A DNA stretch of 64,000 nt from Prostheceraeus crozeri (GCA_907163375.1 CAJQUW010001420.1:744001-808000); one strand, 5' to 3'. Counted from the stretch's first letter, positions 1 through 12,325 are shown. A program made the numbers and translations. The notes: a model not told the origin generated them from the letters alone.

Positions 1-152
1 GACATCAGATTGGTGCCATGGATATCGAGTTGAATTGGTAAAATCTCATCCCTTCTATATACCTGAAAAAATAACAAGTTCATCATTTCTGATGTCACGA
101 ATCCGTGACGCAATGGTTAACTGAAAACATACTTCGATTTCCTCTACTTCAG

Positions 153-252
153 GTCTTTTCTTCGAACCCACCATCTTCACGGACGTGGAGGACAAGATGA
201 TGATTGCCCAGGAGGAATCCTTTGGACCGATTATGATCATCTCCAAATTTAA
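153..252 (+). CDS. ALDH1L: ALDH1L (10-formyltetrahydrofolate dehydrogenase), antepenultimate coding exon
   Basis: Coding exon of the aldehyde-dehydrogenase half of 10-formyltetrahydrofolate dehydrogenase, which oxidises 10-formyl-THF to THF and CO2 with NADP+ in one-carbon metabolism. It follows a pyrimidine-rich tract ending CAG (151-152 are AG) and is followed by GTGAGT at 253. Translation reads [19 protein letters not shown] then [15 protein letters not shown], the stretch near the ALDH C-terminus that includes the EESFGP cofactor-side motif. Phase: starts by completing a Gly codon and ends two bases into a Lys codon, which fits the next exon. The catalytic Cys and Glu and the formyltransferase and carrier domains would lie in exons left of the window. 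Cytosolic ALDH1L1 and mitochondrial ALDH1L2 cannot be told apart from this end. No coding sequence was recognised in bases 1-152. Confidence 0.93.
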
Positions 253-947
253 GTGAGTGTGCACCTGTAGAAGCCATTTCAATGATTTTACAGAAGTTTT
301 CAGTCTAAAATTTTCATGAAAATAATGAAATTCATCAGATAAATATCATTGGGTTACTCGGTGTAGATAAATATGATTATAGAAAGTAATCAATTCATAC
401 ATTGATTGAAAATTACCTGTCTGTCTACATGTCCATTGCCCATGGAAGCAGGAACATCCTGATTGCATTCATGAAGGAATGTCCAGGGAAGCCAATTCCA
501 AAACTTAGCCAAGAGAACATAGAAGTATTTCAAACAACTGATAGTACGTAGTCAATTGGCTATGTTAAATGTTTGTAATTCTGAAGATCTTGGACTTAAA
601 CACGTTCTTATTTAATGCAGAGCTGCTTCTACCAAAATATTGTCTTCATAAGAGACTAAGTTACAGCTTCACATTGGGTCAATGTGGGAGATGCAAGAAC
701 AGATTTCACTCAGAATTTCGTAAAGCTTTAGAAACTGTGATCAATCATCTGCTTGAGGATCTGCAAATCTGTTGTGAATTTGTTGCATTACAATTTAGAA
801 AAGCTAACTTTCTCGGGTGTAATACTCGACTCGGCGTTTCAATTCCCCGATACTGCCGTATTGGTGCAACCACCTGTGACAATATGCCATGAACTCATAT
901 TAAATTGAACAGCATGTCCAAATGCCATATTTCTTTTTCATTTTCAG
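253..947 (+). other. ALDH1L intron, 695 bp
   Basis: Ordinary GT-AG intron between the two exons. It starts GTGAGT and ends in a T-rich tract with TTTTCAG. I see no repeat or gene in it; short open frames here have no recognisable content. Confidence 0.85.
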
Positions 948-1147
948 AGATTTCGATGAGGCCATTCAACGGGGCAATGATACTGAGTTTGGATTGGCTT
1001 CAGGAGTCTTCACGAGGGATATTTCCAAGGCTTTAAGAGCTGCAGACAGAATCCAAGCAGGAACAGTATTCGTCAACACCTACAACAAGACCGATGTAGC
1101 TGCACCATTCGGCGGCTTCAAGCAGTCGGGCTTCGGCAAAGATCTCG
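948..1147 (+). CDS. ALDH1L: ALDH1L penultimate coding exon
   Basis: The exon completes the Lys codon from the previous exon and reads [39 protein letters not shown] and [20 protein letters not shown], ending SGFGKDL plus the first base of a Gly codon. This is the highly conserved ALDH C-terminal catalytic-core segment (NTYN and PFGG.K.SG.G motifs). It is bounded by CAG at 945-947 and GTGAGT at 1148. Its phase matches the last exon at 12270, so the intron that follows is about 11.1 kb. Confidence 0.95.
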
Positions 1148-1959
1148 GTGAGTTCGTCTGTCGACGTTCATTTGATTTAGAATTCTATTGAAGACGGAAC
1201 TGAACAGGAGACACTCGGAATGTGTTGAGTTTTATGCCTTCGACAAATTGTAATTGGAAGGCAAGGTACTTTTCAATTCATGAAATAGTGACTATTCGGG
1301 ACGTTCATAATTTCAATGAACATCGGAGTAGTGAACTTTCTCTATTAATTAATGTGTTGTCACTTCGTTCGACTATCTTCAGGCAGCTGTAATTGCACCA
1401 ATGATGAAATTGGTTGATGGTTTCCAAACTTCGTCTGAAGAATTGCGATTATTGAATCGATTAACTTACTTGATTATGTGGACGATTCATATTATGATGA
1501 AGAGTTTATTTATCATTAACTGAAATTCAAAGGCGAAGAATTAGAAAAATAATTCGCTAATGCAAAATTTGATTTTTGGAGAATTACTTTTCTCACGCGT
1601 GCTAATTCTTGGCTTTTTTCTCTTCATCTCATGACTTGAATGGTTCCTATAATCAAGGAAGAAGTTAATTGTTCACTGAATCTTCAAGCAAGCAATTTAC
1701 TCGTAGAATATCGTTGTCAATCAATTTGATCACGTGGTGCACTGATGAGTGGGTCCTTTCTTGCAACAGCATGTTTTTTGAGCGACAATGCCAACGCAGC
1801 AATGAAAGCATGCACAGCGGTTATTAAACATTAATTGCAATTATTTGGTGCTTACCAATTTATGATTTTAAATTCTAAAAAGATTCCAAGTTTGAAGTAA
1901 TAATGTTTTTTGTAAATAGGTTCTTTCTTTCCTATGTTCTCATCATCATTTCTTGTAAT

Positions 1960-2071
1960 AGTTATGTGCGTATGAATGAATTGTATACTTACGTTTACGT
2001 TCTGTGATCTGTAATGCGTCTACCGATTTGTTCTTGTGGACCAATAAAGTTTCTATTATTATTATTATAAT
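1960..2071 (+). repeat. Possible LINE 3' tail ending in (ATT)n
   Basis: The stretch ends CCAATAAAGTTTCTATTATT followed by more ATT units. A poly(A)-signal-like AATAAAG running into a short simple repeat is typical of CR1/L2-type LINE 3' ends. No coding remnant was found just upstream, so this is only a tail or a chance simple repeat. Confidence 0.3.
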
Positions 2072-2410
2072 TCCAATTAATTAGTGGAATAACATGACCT
2101 TAAATCTTTAATAGTATTTGTCACATAGATATAGATACACATCAAATCAAGAATACAGTTGTTCATGTGATAGATCTGCCGAAGTCGCTATCCAAATTTA
2201 TGATAAGCGATCATTCGATTTGTTAAGTGCGTTGGCCGTCCCGTGTAGGCTTATTCGATGAATTGAAGTACTAGTGAAAAATTCAAAATCAAGAATGAAT
2301 CTTCAAGTGGTAGTGATAATTGCAAGTAATTGATTGTTTCCTGCGGAAATTAAAATTAATTGATTGCTTGCCCAAAGTTAATTCCAGTAACTAGTTTGTG
2401 ATATCCTTGT

Positions 2411-2600
2411 GTCTCAGTGGCACAGTGGTTAAGTGCTTGGCCTAGGGATCTTTCGGTCCAGAGATCGAGCCCCGAAAGTATCATAGGAAGTCGGCAGGAA
2501 GGGCACCCGGACGTCACCGTATGTCAGCACCGTCCAAGCCCCAGTAAAGGGGAGTAGTGATGTTTAGCAATCATGAATGGAAGCAGGCTCATACTTTTTC
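2411..2600 (+). repeat. tRNA-derived SINE, copy 1
   Basis: It begins with a pol III A-box-like TGGCACAGTGGTTAAG and, about 35 bp later, a B-box-like stretch GGTCCAGAGATCGAGCC. A tRNA-unrelated body follows and ends GTCAGCACCGTCCAAGCCCC then GGGGAGTAGTGATGTTTA. The same order occurs on the minus strand at 6308-6500. The cloverleaf is not intact and the homology runs far past tRNA length, so this is a SINE and not a tRNA gene. Confidence 0.7.
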
Positions 2601-5468
2601 GTGGTATCTCATCATAGTTTTTTATGTTGAAAACAAATCTGCTGACATGCATTTTCTAATGGTTGTTTTAATTTGAAGTATTAGAGCAGTGTCACTTGTG
2701 AAGCAGTGACTCATGACTCAGCGTTTTCTGTCAGCTCACAGTTCAAATCTAGCTCATCCTTGCGTGCGTGCGGTATTCATGCCAGCTATTACGTAAGTAA
2801 CCTGGTGACGCTGAACTCCTCACCTCAATACTTAGTCGCAGGGCAATGAATTGACTTGAAATCCTTGCGTACTTATGATGGTCCTTTCGCTGAGTGCAGT
2901 GAAGAAGCATCACATCAGTATGTGGAACTATAAATAATCGATCGAATTTGGTAATGAAGATCATAAGGGCATTTTGTGAATATTTTGTATAATAATCTTG
3001 CATGGGTATTATAAGGTCATAGCCGCATCTTAACTTATCGACCTTACTTTATAGCTTATTTTGGGACAAAAGTCGTTGGATGTGTGTTGATTGGATGTGT
3101 GTTACTTAGGCTACACGTGATCTAAATATTTCGTGACAAGCAGGCCTCTAACTTGTCTTCAGAGCTCACGTGTTGGACATTGATTATTGTTTTCATCGGA
3201 CACTGGGCTAGGTGACATAATTCGGAAAGGTATATTGAAAAGTCACGACCCTCTATGGTCATGACTTTGATTGACCGTGACTGATAGTGGAAAACCGGCA
3301 AACTGCAGCTTTTCAGCGATCAATACCCAATGTAACCGGTGTTTGGGTCAAGTAATGGTCATGTCTTCGTAGCATTTCACAAAATTATAGAATGATACGC
3401 CACTCAACTTATGTCCGGTCTATCACTGATGAAATAGCAAATTTGAGCTTTAGTCGAGCTTTGAACAAGTATGCATTCTGCAAATATGAATCATCTGTTT
3501 CCCTTCCATGCCGTCCATGAAATGGTGATAGACTTGGTCATTTTACTTTCAAAACAAAATAATTGAGTGGGAAAATTAAGAAAAATGGGAACATCGCCTA
3601 TCAATCCATTTGAGGCCGAGGTATAATTATAGGAATGGTCAAATACTGCAATAGAAGTTGAAAATTCTAATATTATGATTGTAAAATGCTCAACGTATCT
3701 GCACTTTCACTGATTTCGTCCTTTTCTATAAAGTATATTTATCATACGAGTTCACACCAACAACAGCTTTTCCTTAATACGTAGAGAATCATTTGACAGT
3801 ATATAAATGAAGACAGAACGGCATGATAGATCATTATTGAGCTATAAGCTGAGTAGTTGGCGTTATCTCATAATCTGTAGAGTTAACAGTGCACAGAAGT
3901 ACTGCTGCAGCTCCTTAACTGTTGGCTTTGACTTTCAGTCTTAAAATAAGCAAGAATGAACATGTCAATGCAGGTATTCCATTGTATTTTCCTGGCGAAG
4001 ACTGCTCGCTGGTGAAAGCTGTACTTAAAGAAAGAACGAAGTGATGAAGCAGTTTTCGTTCATGCCAAGTCATAAAATAGAACTTTCATAAATTTGACAT
4101 ACATGAATTTTGACGCAGTCAGCTCAGAAGTTTGATATTAAAATTGACCTACTAGTTTTGGGGGCCTACATGATGAAATTTCACAAGATGGGAGAAGGAA
4201 ATTGAGTAGCAAACAACTAACTCTATTTCTGCGTGAAATTAAACAGATGCTCTTGCCCGTGCACAAGATGCAGCAGATTGGATGGCTGACAAGTGACGCA
4301 TGTCTTCTAGATGAAAATGTCAATCCTCTCAAAAATACCGAAGAAATCTGAAACAGCAATCGAGGATTGACTAAGTTTTCTGCGCATACTTACATTGTTG
4401 TACAAATCCACATGCATTTTAATGTGTTGTCATCTTAATTCGTTCTCTGACCAGCACCCAATCATAATTGATTATAGTACCCGTTAAGAACAAATAGTGA
4501 TCTGCTCGGTGACTTCAATACAATAATTAGCTGTAGTAGCTTAACGAACTTTTTCTACAAGATATTTGACTGAATTTTAGCTTCTTGATCTAACGAAGAA
4601 TTTTACCGAATTTTGACAATAACTTTTTTATCTATTGGTAAGGAGAACCAGGTGCACGAGCGTAAGGATAGTTAATACCGCTAAGTACTAAGATAAATTG
4701 AAGCGACAATTCTGACAACCTCAGTTGGACAGAATTCACTCGCTGAGTAAGCTTGCTAAATTCTCTTTTTGTACTTCTCGATGCATGAATTATCAATTGG
4801 TATTCCGTAGCGTATTTTCAGTAGCAGTAGTTTCCCCCTGTTTAAACAATAATATGAATTGCTTAGAGGGTAGAGTACTTGATAGAGTTTAAACTAATTA
4901 ACCCTATGTATGGTTAGCGTATAACGTTTTAATTCCAGTAATAGATGAAGTTGACAAAGATGATTTATAAAATGCTTCGAGCTTATCTCGATAAAATTAC
5001 CTCACTTGCAAATTGTTACTATATTGACCCTATTTACGATAGGAAAGATCAAAACTAATCGGTCCAATAAAATTGCTAATGATATTTTCTAATGACTGCT
5101 TTTTACTCCTCGCACGTATACTTTCAAATACTTTTATCGGACGTGAAATTCAAATCAAACTCTGTTGACTACGCAATATTGGGCAATCAATTCTCCAAAT
5201 AGAAACTGTCATCTGTTTTAGTTTGTGTAGTTTTGACCACTTTACATAATCGTCATGGTAATATCAGTACAAAACATTTGATGTTCGTTCTACAAATAAT
5301 TGCTCACTATGTCATGTATTATCGTTGTTTCACAATGACTATCACATGTGACAATTGCCTGATTCCATGCTTATTATGTGCACGTGTCAGGACAAAAGTC
5401 CATACAGTAAATTGCGCTACCAGTCTGTACTCGTATATAATGGTCTTGACGGCTGATCTATTCCATTA

Positions 5469-6790
5469 CAGGGTGGGCCGATGTGACAAAACGTGACAGT
5501 ATGTGACAATTTTTCATCTCAAAATAAAATGTGACAAAATGTGCGTTTTTTGCTGTTGGTGTGATAAAATATGACAAATTCATGGAAAAAATATTCTGAC
5601 AAAAATATGAACAAAGTCACGGAGGAGATTAACTTCGTTCGAATGAAATAACGAAGTCATATTTTCCATGAGGTCTTTATTCTAATGTTCCTATATTCTT
5701 GGATGATGACTTGTAATAGGGATATGCAAGATTGATCTTTCCCCCTTTCTTGCTGCAAAATGCGACTTGTGCTTGCGCCGCAAGGCATTAATTTTGTTGT
5801 TATTTGTCTGACTTTTCAAAGTTAACTTCGACGTGTTATGTGATGGCCCAATTGTAACATTCATTGTATGTGGCCAGATGTTTCTTGATTGTCATATCCA
5901 GATCGTAGGAGTCACTGTGAATGTATACTTTCTGCAATGCATTTGCATGTATTAATAGTTACCAGCACCGATCTGAATACAGAACAAAAGCAATAGGAAT
6001 CGCTATGAAACTGAGTGGCATTTGTTCACTGAAAGCGAAGTTTTCCTCTTTACTGTGAAATAATATGGTCAGTGAATTCACATTGTGAAACATCTTCGAT
6101 TACGTGTTTATTATGCAATCATATTTGCATAAGTAATGAATCATAAATAAATTCGTGACTATAAAAAGAATCAATAAATAAGGTCTGAGAGCAATTTTTT
6201 TCACTTAAAACAAAGCTAAATGTGTCTCGGTTTTTACCCATGCTGTGTTATTACACTTAATCTAATGGTAAATGTTATACACCTTCAATATCGATTCTCC
6301 ATGAGAATGAAATGATGGTTTAACGTCGCTACTTCCCATATTGAGAGCTTTGATGGTGCTGACATCAGTCAGACATTAATCTTGAGACTTCTGATCTTTT
6401 TAGTCCGGATGCACTTCATCACTTCTCCCAATGACACCTCTGTCGACCTCTGGACCGACAGATCATTAGGCCAAGCATTTAGCCACTGTGCCATCATGTG
6501 GAACAATGTAAATAATAATAATTAGTAATTATTAATGAATTCAGGATTTTTCTCGATCCTGTCCCGTTATAACCCGTTTGATATATATTATGAATATTAC
6601 GTCAAATGCTCTACTTCAAAAAAAATCAGCATTTAAGGCAAAATTGATAGCTGCGTGGAATCTTTTGCGCACCGGCATATGTCAAATTTTGGCCATGTGT
6701 TTTCATCAGCATGTGACAGAATGAGACAAATCTCGAATATCAAGATGTCACAGAATGTGTCACAAATCCATACATGGCGGCCCACCCCTG
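5469..6790. mobile_element. Non-autonomous TIR DNA transposon, 1.3 kb
   Basis: The left end is CAGGGTGGGCCGATGTGACA and the right end read inward is CAGGGGTGGGCCGCCATGTA, so the ends are inverted repeats. Both subterminal zones are rich in TGTGACA-type direct repeats (5480-5590, 6705-6775), as expected for transposase binding sites. The flanks CCATTA (5463-5468) and CCATCA (6791-6796) could be a decayed target duplication. There is no transposase frame. A SINE sits inside. The CAGGG start hints at hAT-like or P-like elements, but the superfamily is not settled. Confidence 0.6.
6308..6500 (-). repeat. tRNA-derived SINE, copy 2 (nested in the 1.3-kb TIR element)
   Basis: On the minus strand it reads GATGGCACAGTGGCTAAATG, then CTGTCGGTCCAGAGGTCGAC, and near its end GTCAGCACCATCAAAGCTCT and GGGAAGTAGCGACGTTAAAC, matching the copy at 2411 in order and spacing. 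It lies wholly inside the element at 5469-6790, so it inserted later. Confidence 0.65.
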
Positions 6791-7279
6791 CCATCAAGAG
6801 ACCAGCTCAGATGAAATAAATGCAAAGTTTCCATCTCTTTCCTACCCTCCATGAACTCGAGCTGTAGAAGCAGATTGTAAGTCGGCGCTCTTCGATTTCA
6901 AAATTTACCTTTCATCAGATATTGACAGATTGAATGAAATGAATATTAGAGAATGTTCTTTGTTGTTAGCTTTTCGTGTTCTGCATCGCACTAAGCAGTC
7001 ATTGTGTAGCACAGGCTTACTATAATTTGTAATCAACTAGCATTGGTGACTGGAACCTGACATGAATATCCACCAGTCGTCCTGATTTCTGATGTAATGC
7101 ATCTGATGAGACTTTTAAGTATCGGTTTGGTGAGGTCATGTTTCAGGATAATTTCGACATAGTCATCGAATTTTCGGATGCCCATAGACCTTACTAATTT
7201 TCCCTTTGCACACAAAATAAAGCTCTCTGAAGTTGGATCTCTTTGCATGACAAAGGACTTGTGAACGTCGATGTTAATC

Positions 7280-7860
7280 TAGCCAGGAAATTTCCGTTGA
7301 TTTCGACAACAACGACTGTCTTCCTCGATGTCGGGTGGATGAATGACGTTGGGTTCAATTGGCGTCGGGCATGTGTGCGTTGATGGCTTCGAAGACCAGG
7401 CAGGGAAGCACAGTCGCGTCCACAGTGACCGCACACATGCGTCGCTGTGTTAGGTCCGCTCACGTCTCGCGATGGCCCCTGCACGGTACAAGTCACTGAA
7501 ATGGTTTGCTCCGTCGTTACACCACACACTTCTGTCAGCACTGAGCCTCTCAAAAGCTGTTGGGTTGATGTTAAATTTCTGTAGGGAGACTTTGAGATTT
7601 GTCGTGGAATCGCTTCTTTTGTCCTCCTGTCAATCGCTTGCCGGTCCCCCGCTCGCTGAACATTACCATCCGTGGCAGTCTGATGTTGTGTTGGCGACCA
7701 ACATGCCCAGTGAAGTTGACGACCACGGATTATCTCTTCCAATGGGCTGACGTGACATTTGTGACGAATCTCGACGTACCAGGGAGTAGAAAAGTAGGAT
7801 TGAAGTGTCGATATCGCCCACGTGACACGAGGAAAAGCAGAAGCTTTCACACGGTTACCA
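7280..7860 (-). pseudogene. LINE 3' ORF remnant (RT C-terminal tail with zinc-finger-like end)
   Basis: The minus strand reads HVSPLEEIIRGRQLHW then, in another frame, TGHVGRQHNIRLPRMVMFSE and GTGKRLTGGQKKRF. This is the tail that follows the reverse transcriptase in many animal LINEs (WxGHV, then R.P). Further on it reads HVCGHCGRDCASLPGLRSHQ, a C2H2-like terminal finger. The frame changes at least twice and there are stops. The RT core is absent, so this is a 5'-truncated, decayed copy. It ends about 90 bp before the start of the nested gene, in the opposite direction. Confidence 0.7.
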
Positions 7861-7946
7861 AATAGTGTAATGGTTTCATGACATCTGTTCTTGTGCAAAT
7901 CACTATTTATATTCATCGGGTATTTGCTCTCGCATTTGGTTCGAGC

Positions 7947-9952
7947 ATGAAGTCTCTGACGGCATTAACTTTTCTGATTCTCAACGTTCTCTATGCTAAC
8001 TGTCAGACATTTGGCGAGCGAGTGCGCGCCTTAGAGGCGAAGATGGAATCCCAGGAGTCCGAGATGGTCATGTTAAAGAGTGTAGTAAGCGATCTGACGC
8101 AACAGGCATTACACCAACAAGTAGCTATGGAAGAACGAGTTCGTAGTTCAGGTCATTCAGGTGTGAAACGCATTCGACTGCGAACGTCTGGTACGCAGCC
8201 GTACCATACAGAGAGTCACGTGGGATCAAGTGCTGGTTCCGTTCACGACCACGCCAATCTGTATAACACATTGGGTCTGGGAGAGTTGAACGCGGTTCTC
8301 AATGGGGTGGAATTTCGGACACGCCACAATGACTACCGTTGCGTGAAACCACACGAAGTATCAAAAGAGTTTCATTCAACTCAAGACATACCATTCCCTG
8401 AAGTACCGCCCTCAGTGCTTTCGAAGAGCACTGTCAGCGAACAGATGCAAGAAATGAAAGAATGGTTCCGTGCGTGGCTCAACAGTGACCACTCTGTCCG
8501 CGATTATCGTCCGTATTTCAAGCCGGTCCTTTGCTACTTAGAAGGTGCTTGGATGACGGAAACGGAACATTTGGAAGAGTCATTTGATTCGGATCGACAC
8601 TGGCTAGATGCAACAACATGGGAAGACCTTCACGATAAGATTCGCTTCACAAGTTATGCGGGGAGGAAGGACAGCGCAGAAAATTACGCGCATTTACCAC
8701 GAAGTGTTATCGGTAGTATGGTGAAGAACAACGTCACATTGCCTGTTTTTGCACAGTGGAATTACCGCATGCTCTGTCATCCTGTCCACCGTCAGTTACC
8801 ATTAACGTTATTGCGTCCTCTGGATGACTTCGCAAACCGCTTGGTCTATTTACGAGGCGTAGCAGACATGGACGGCAGTCGTGCCACTCGATTCCGAATC
8901 CGGCCGGACAACAGAACGGAATTTCGCGAGCGTAGAGTCAAATTTGCATTATTGGATGAATTGATGGAAGAAATTCCGGGGAAAGACAATTATCGGGCCA
9001 ATTTGACTGATGATGCCTTCGACTTGACAGCCACACATATGGAGAGAGACGAAGTAATCAATGCTGGTTTCTATCACCGCTGGTATCGGACCGCTCGAGT
9101 TGATGCCATGGGTGTGAACACGCGACATCGAGGCTTCAGTGATGACAATCTATTCGCGGCGATGACTTCCTCGCCTCGTGTGGCAGCTGTCAATCTGACG
9201 GAATGCGCTGAAAGACAATGTCGTCGTTTCTCTCAGCGCTGGTCTTGGGCTGTGCCGTTTGAGGTGGTGTTTCTCACTCCTCTACACGCCTGGAACCCTT
9301 ATGGATTTGCACATTACGTGAATAACCAACACCGAGTGGTCACTGAAAGAGGACGCAGAAATGGGGATCCCAATCCGGACAAAGCATACAATGGCACCGG
9401 ACCTTCCTTCTTCTATCGGACGCCAGCTGAATTCTTCGGAGAGGAGAGCGGCCGAGACGCTGCAGATACCGGCAGTTTTACCAAGGCTTACCTCAGGGCA
9501 ATATGCATATGGTCAGGAGCAGCGGCATCAGGACTCACTTGCCGGTCATCGATGGTTTGGGCAGTGTTAGAACACGTTTCCCGATCTTCCCGCTTCATGA
9601 AGACGGCTCCACTGCAATGAAGGAGGCAGTAGCTGTGAAAGAGTTCATGTTGGAGCCGGCACTGTACGCCAACCTGCAGAGACATGAGGTGAGTGGACAG
9701 GGAGGGCCAGTGAGATTGAGGCTGAAATCCAAGAGGTCACATTCACATATTGTTGAAATCAGCAGTGGAGATATGGCTAATCTTAGACAAGGTCGAATCA
9801 TTGAGGCCACGTCAGAGCAGGCGGCTGGACACAGTCACGTCGTTCGTCTGCAATTCGGACGTGTGAAACAACAGATCATGACTAGACTATGTGATGGACA
9901 GGAGGGAGCGTGCCCACTTCATCCTCCTTTCCTCGATGTCGTCGACGAGTAA
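7947..9952 (+). CDS. Secreted coiled-coil protein of unknown function, intronless, one frame break
   Basis: The chosen Met (7947) opens a clear signal peptide, MKSLTALTFLILNVLYANC, a better start than the upstream in-frame Met at 7878. Residues about 24-75 (FGERVRALEAKMESQESEMV onward) look like a heptad coiled coil. A long conserved-looking region follows with FAQWNYRMLCHPVHRQLP, AHYVNN and FFYRTPAEFFGEES. Near 9466-9497 the frame moves by one base; the sequence then continues as NMHMVRSSGIRTHLPVIDG ... FPIFPLHEDGSTAMKEA to a stop at 9950-9952, giving about 668 residues. The coding is otherwise open for 2 kb, so the break could be a single lost base, an assembly error or recent pseudogenisation. 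I recall similar uncharacterised proteins in molluscs and brachiopods, but give no function. It lies in the last ALDH1L intron on the same strand. Confidence 0.75.
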
Positions 9953-10096
9953 GTGAACTTGCCAGACAACTTAGGGTTCAGACCATGTCCATTATGTACT
10001 CTAATTATGGCAGGAGACATCCAGACACCTATATTTAGCAAATGCTTTCTGCATTAGAGAGAAAGAGAATCACTTTAGTGGTGCGATGCAAAGATG

Positions 10097-10742
10097 CAGT
10101 CGAGACTCGTTATAACCAACCTTATACCATGGACCTGTTTTTTCTATTATTTTCAATATGAATCGAATAAAAAGTATTGTTGAATCCAGATCATGTGAAA
10201 ATGAAACGATTGAATTTTATCTTTCCTAACTGACTCGTCTCATCATGATCGAAAACTACTCTCATGATCAAATCTATAAAGTCGATTGCATTGCATTGGA
10301 AGTCAGATCGAATGCTCGCACAAAAATATAAAGATTCTGCATCTACTTGATTTAAATTATCAACGGGTAAGGTGCCGTCTGCACGATTGCCGTGGGAAGT
10401 CATGAGCAAAAACTGCTCTGTTTTGGAAAATGTTGCTATATACATGCATAATGCATATTGCACTAATTGAAATGCTTGTTTGTCATTCATTCGATCATTT
10501 GATGCTTGAAGGGCAATCGTGCTTTATTAGTACTGCATTTAATATGCCAACGGTGTGCGTTATTCAATTTCTATTGTCTACAAGATAATTTGTTCAAATG
10601 AATGTACCCGGTGTGCTTCAGACAACGCTATTCAAATCAGCCGGATATTTGAACTCAAAAACAAGTTCTATAACGAACCCCTCGCCATGACGAACCTTTT
10701 ACATGGATTCCGCGAGGTTCGTTATAGCGAGTCTCAAGTCTG
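10097..10742. mobile_element. pogo/Tigger-like non-autonomous element, about 650 bp
   Basis: The left end is CAGTCGAGACTCGTTATAAC and the right end read inward is CAGACTTGAGACTCGCTATA followed by ACGAACCTC. These ends have the CAG...ACTCG.TATAAC look of pogo/Tigger elements (Tc1/mariner group). TA follows the right end; the left flank is TG, so the target duplication is not clean. There is no transposase. It carries AATAAA at 10166-10171, about 215 bp past the stop of the 7947-9952 gene. Confidence 0.55.
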
Positions 10743-12269
10743 TATTTTAACATTTCACAAGTTTTTGATCGAAGTAAGCGTTAATCAGGCTTTTGAGCCT
10801 CAGCGAGCATGTTTTTGTCTTCGCTTACTACATTTCGCAAGATCTGTAACACATATATCCGTACCTTCCAGCAGCTATGACTGACTCAAGCTCAGCTAAC
10901 ATTCTCACTTCGCAGAAGCTGCTCATGCTCTTAAGCTGGGCTCATACCTGCTTACCTCTAATCAGTGTCTGATTAGAAGGCACCGAAAGGCATTGATGAT
11001 TGTCATTCTCTGGAAGTGCGATGAATGCAGAAAATCGCCATTTCGTATCTTCGCCGCTTTGCCGTATCTCACAGAATCCACTGCTATGAGCGGTCATCGT
11101 TGTTATAAAGATTTCTTCAAACTTTCTTAGTTTTCCTATTTAAAGACGGTGAAACATGCAGAGTGCATCGTCATTTCTGCTTAAAGTTTAAGAGTATAAA
11201 CGACCGTGTGATCGAAGAAATTGTCATCCTTTCTTATCCAGCTCAAGTTAGATGGGTCAGATTTTTAGGACTGAGGTGTCATCAGACCGTTAGATAATTG
11301 CTATGAACTAAGCCTTAAAGGAGTAAATATTTCCATTTTACAACTCTTCGTATTTCTGCAAATCAATAAAATGTAGCTGATTTTGATAAGCATCAGACTT
11401 CCCATAACCGCCTGGTGTACGTGGAACGCATCCCCGGTCTTTCAAATAGTTTCATCACCGAAGAATCCCATAGAAGTAATTGAATGCAAAGAGCAACAGT
11501 ATCAAAAGTTCTTTTTTTCCTTCAATTTGGGCTCAAAAACTCCCATAACTCATGGCAGACGAACCGAACTCGTTTTGTTTGCGTATGCAAATCTGAGAAT
11601 CCTATTATGAAAATGAAATATGGCATTTATCAAACCTCAGCAGATGTAGCCACCGTGACACCACGAAATAGGCCATATATTAATGCGAGCACCGACATCA
11701 TGAAATGTGATGAATTGATGGCGAAGATTGATAGGTGCAATTTGAGGTCGAAATTGACTTCAGCTGAACACGAAATCAGTAATTTTTCAATTTTAATTCC
11801 CATTTTAAAGAACACGTAAAATTACTAATTGATGTCACATCATCAGCATGAAAATTGAAATAGTAGTTGAAATGAATTGTAGTGTCTAGTATTTAAGTAA
11901 TGACTGAATAAATCTGCGTCTTTGTAATGCGTCACTTGAGAATGAAATCAGCAGAATTCCAAAACGTCGTGATTTTATGGTACTTGATTTTATATTGTTT
12001 TTATATTTCTTATTATGTCAATCTCTCAACATAATAAAATGGCTTTCACACTTACAGAGAAAAACATTCGGACAGTTGGAATCTACAGGAAAGAAATTAG
12101 TAAAATATGTTATTGACAGAGTTTATTATGAAATGCTTTCTAAAACTCAAATGCGTTACGATTTTTCTATACACTATTTTCATGAGCAGAATTTGTTGTG
12201 ACCTATGTGCGTATTCATATCATGCAATTTCTCAATTTGTCTTACGATTGGTTTTGTTCCTCATTGCAG

Positions 12270-12325
12270 GTAAAGAAGCATTGAATGAATACCTGAAAAC
12301 GAAATCGGTGACGGTGGAATATTGA
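12270..12325 (+). CDS. ALDH1L: ALDH1L last coding exon
   Basis: After TCATTGCAG the exon supplies two bases that complete the Gly codon, then KEALNEYLKTKSVTVEY and TGA at 12323-12325. The ending LKTKSVTVEY is the typical C-terminus of 10-formyl-THF dehydrogenases and confirms that the 11-kb gap is one intron. No convincing AATAAA is seen just downstream. Confidence 0.93.

Larger units (their letters stand above)
1148..12269 (+). other. ALDH1L: Final ALDH1L intron, about 11.1 kb, holding a nested gene and several transposons
   Basis: Donor GTGAGT at 1148 and acceptor TCATTGCAG ending at 12269. Contents: LINE-like tail near 2.0 kb, SINEs near 2.4 and 6.4 kb, a TIR element at 5469-6790, a LINE remnant at 7.3-7.9 kb, a same-strand secreted-protein gene at 7947-9952, and a pogo-like element at 10097-10742. 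In 2650-5460, 6800-7270 and 10750-12260 I see only AT-rich sequence with no feature I can support. Confidence 0.85.

Noticed and set aside
1-40. Upstream ALDH1L exon ending at a GT near 38
   Set aside because: None of the three frames resembles the residues expected before GLFFEPT.
569-892. 107-codon open frame
   Set aside because: Lies in an ALDH1L intron, shows no domain and no repeat relation.
2411-2490. tRNA gene
   Set aside because: A- and B-box-like stretches are present, but the cloverleaf is not intact and the homology to the 6308-6500 copy extends well past tRNA length; called a SINE.
2690-2770. Another tRNA-derived SINE head (GTTCAAATCTAGC)
   Set aside because: Only a B-box-like word; no A-box at proper spacing and no second copy in the window.
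7194-7916. Real 240-codon host gene on the minus strand
   Set aside because: Its text shifts between frames that together match a LINE tail; the long open frame is partly an out-of-frame reading.
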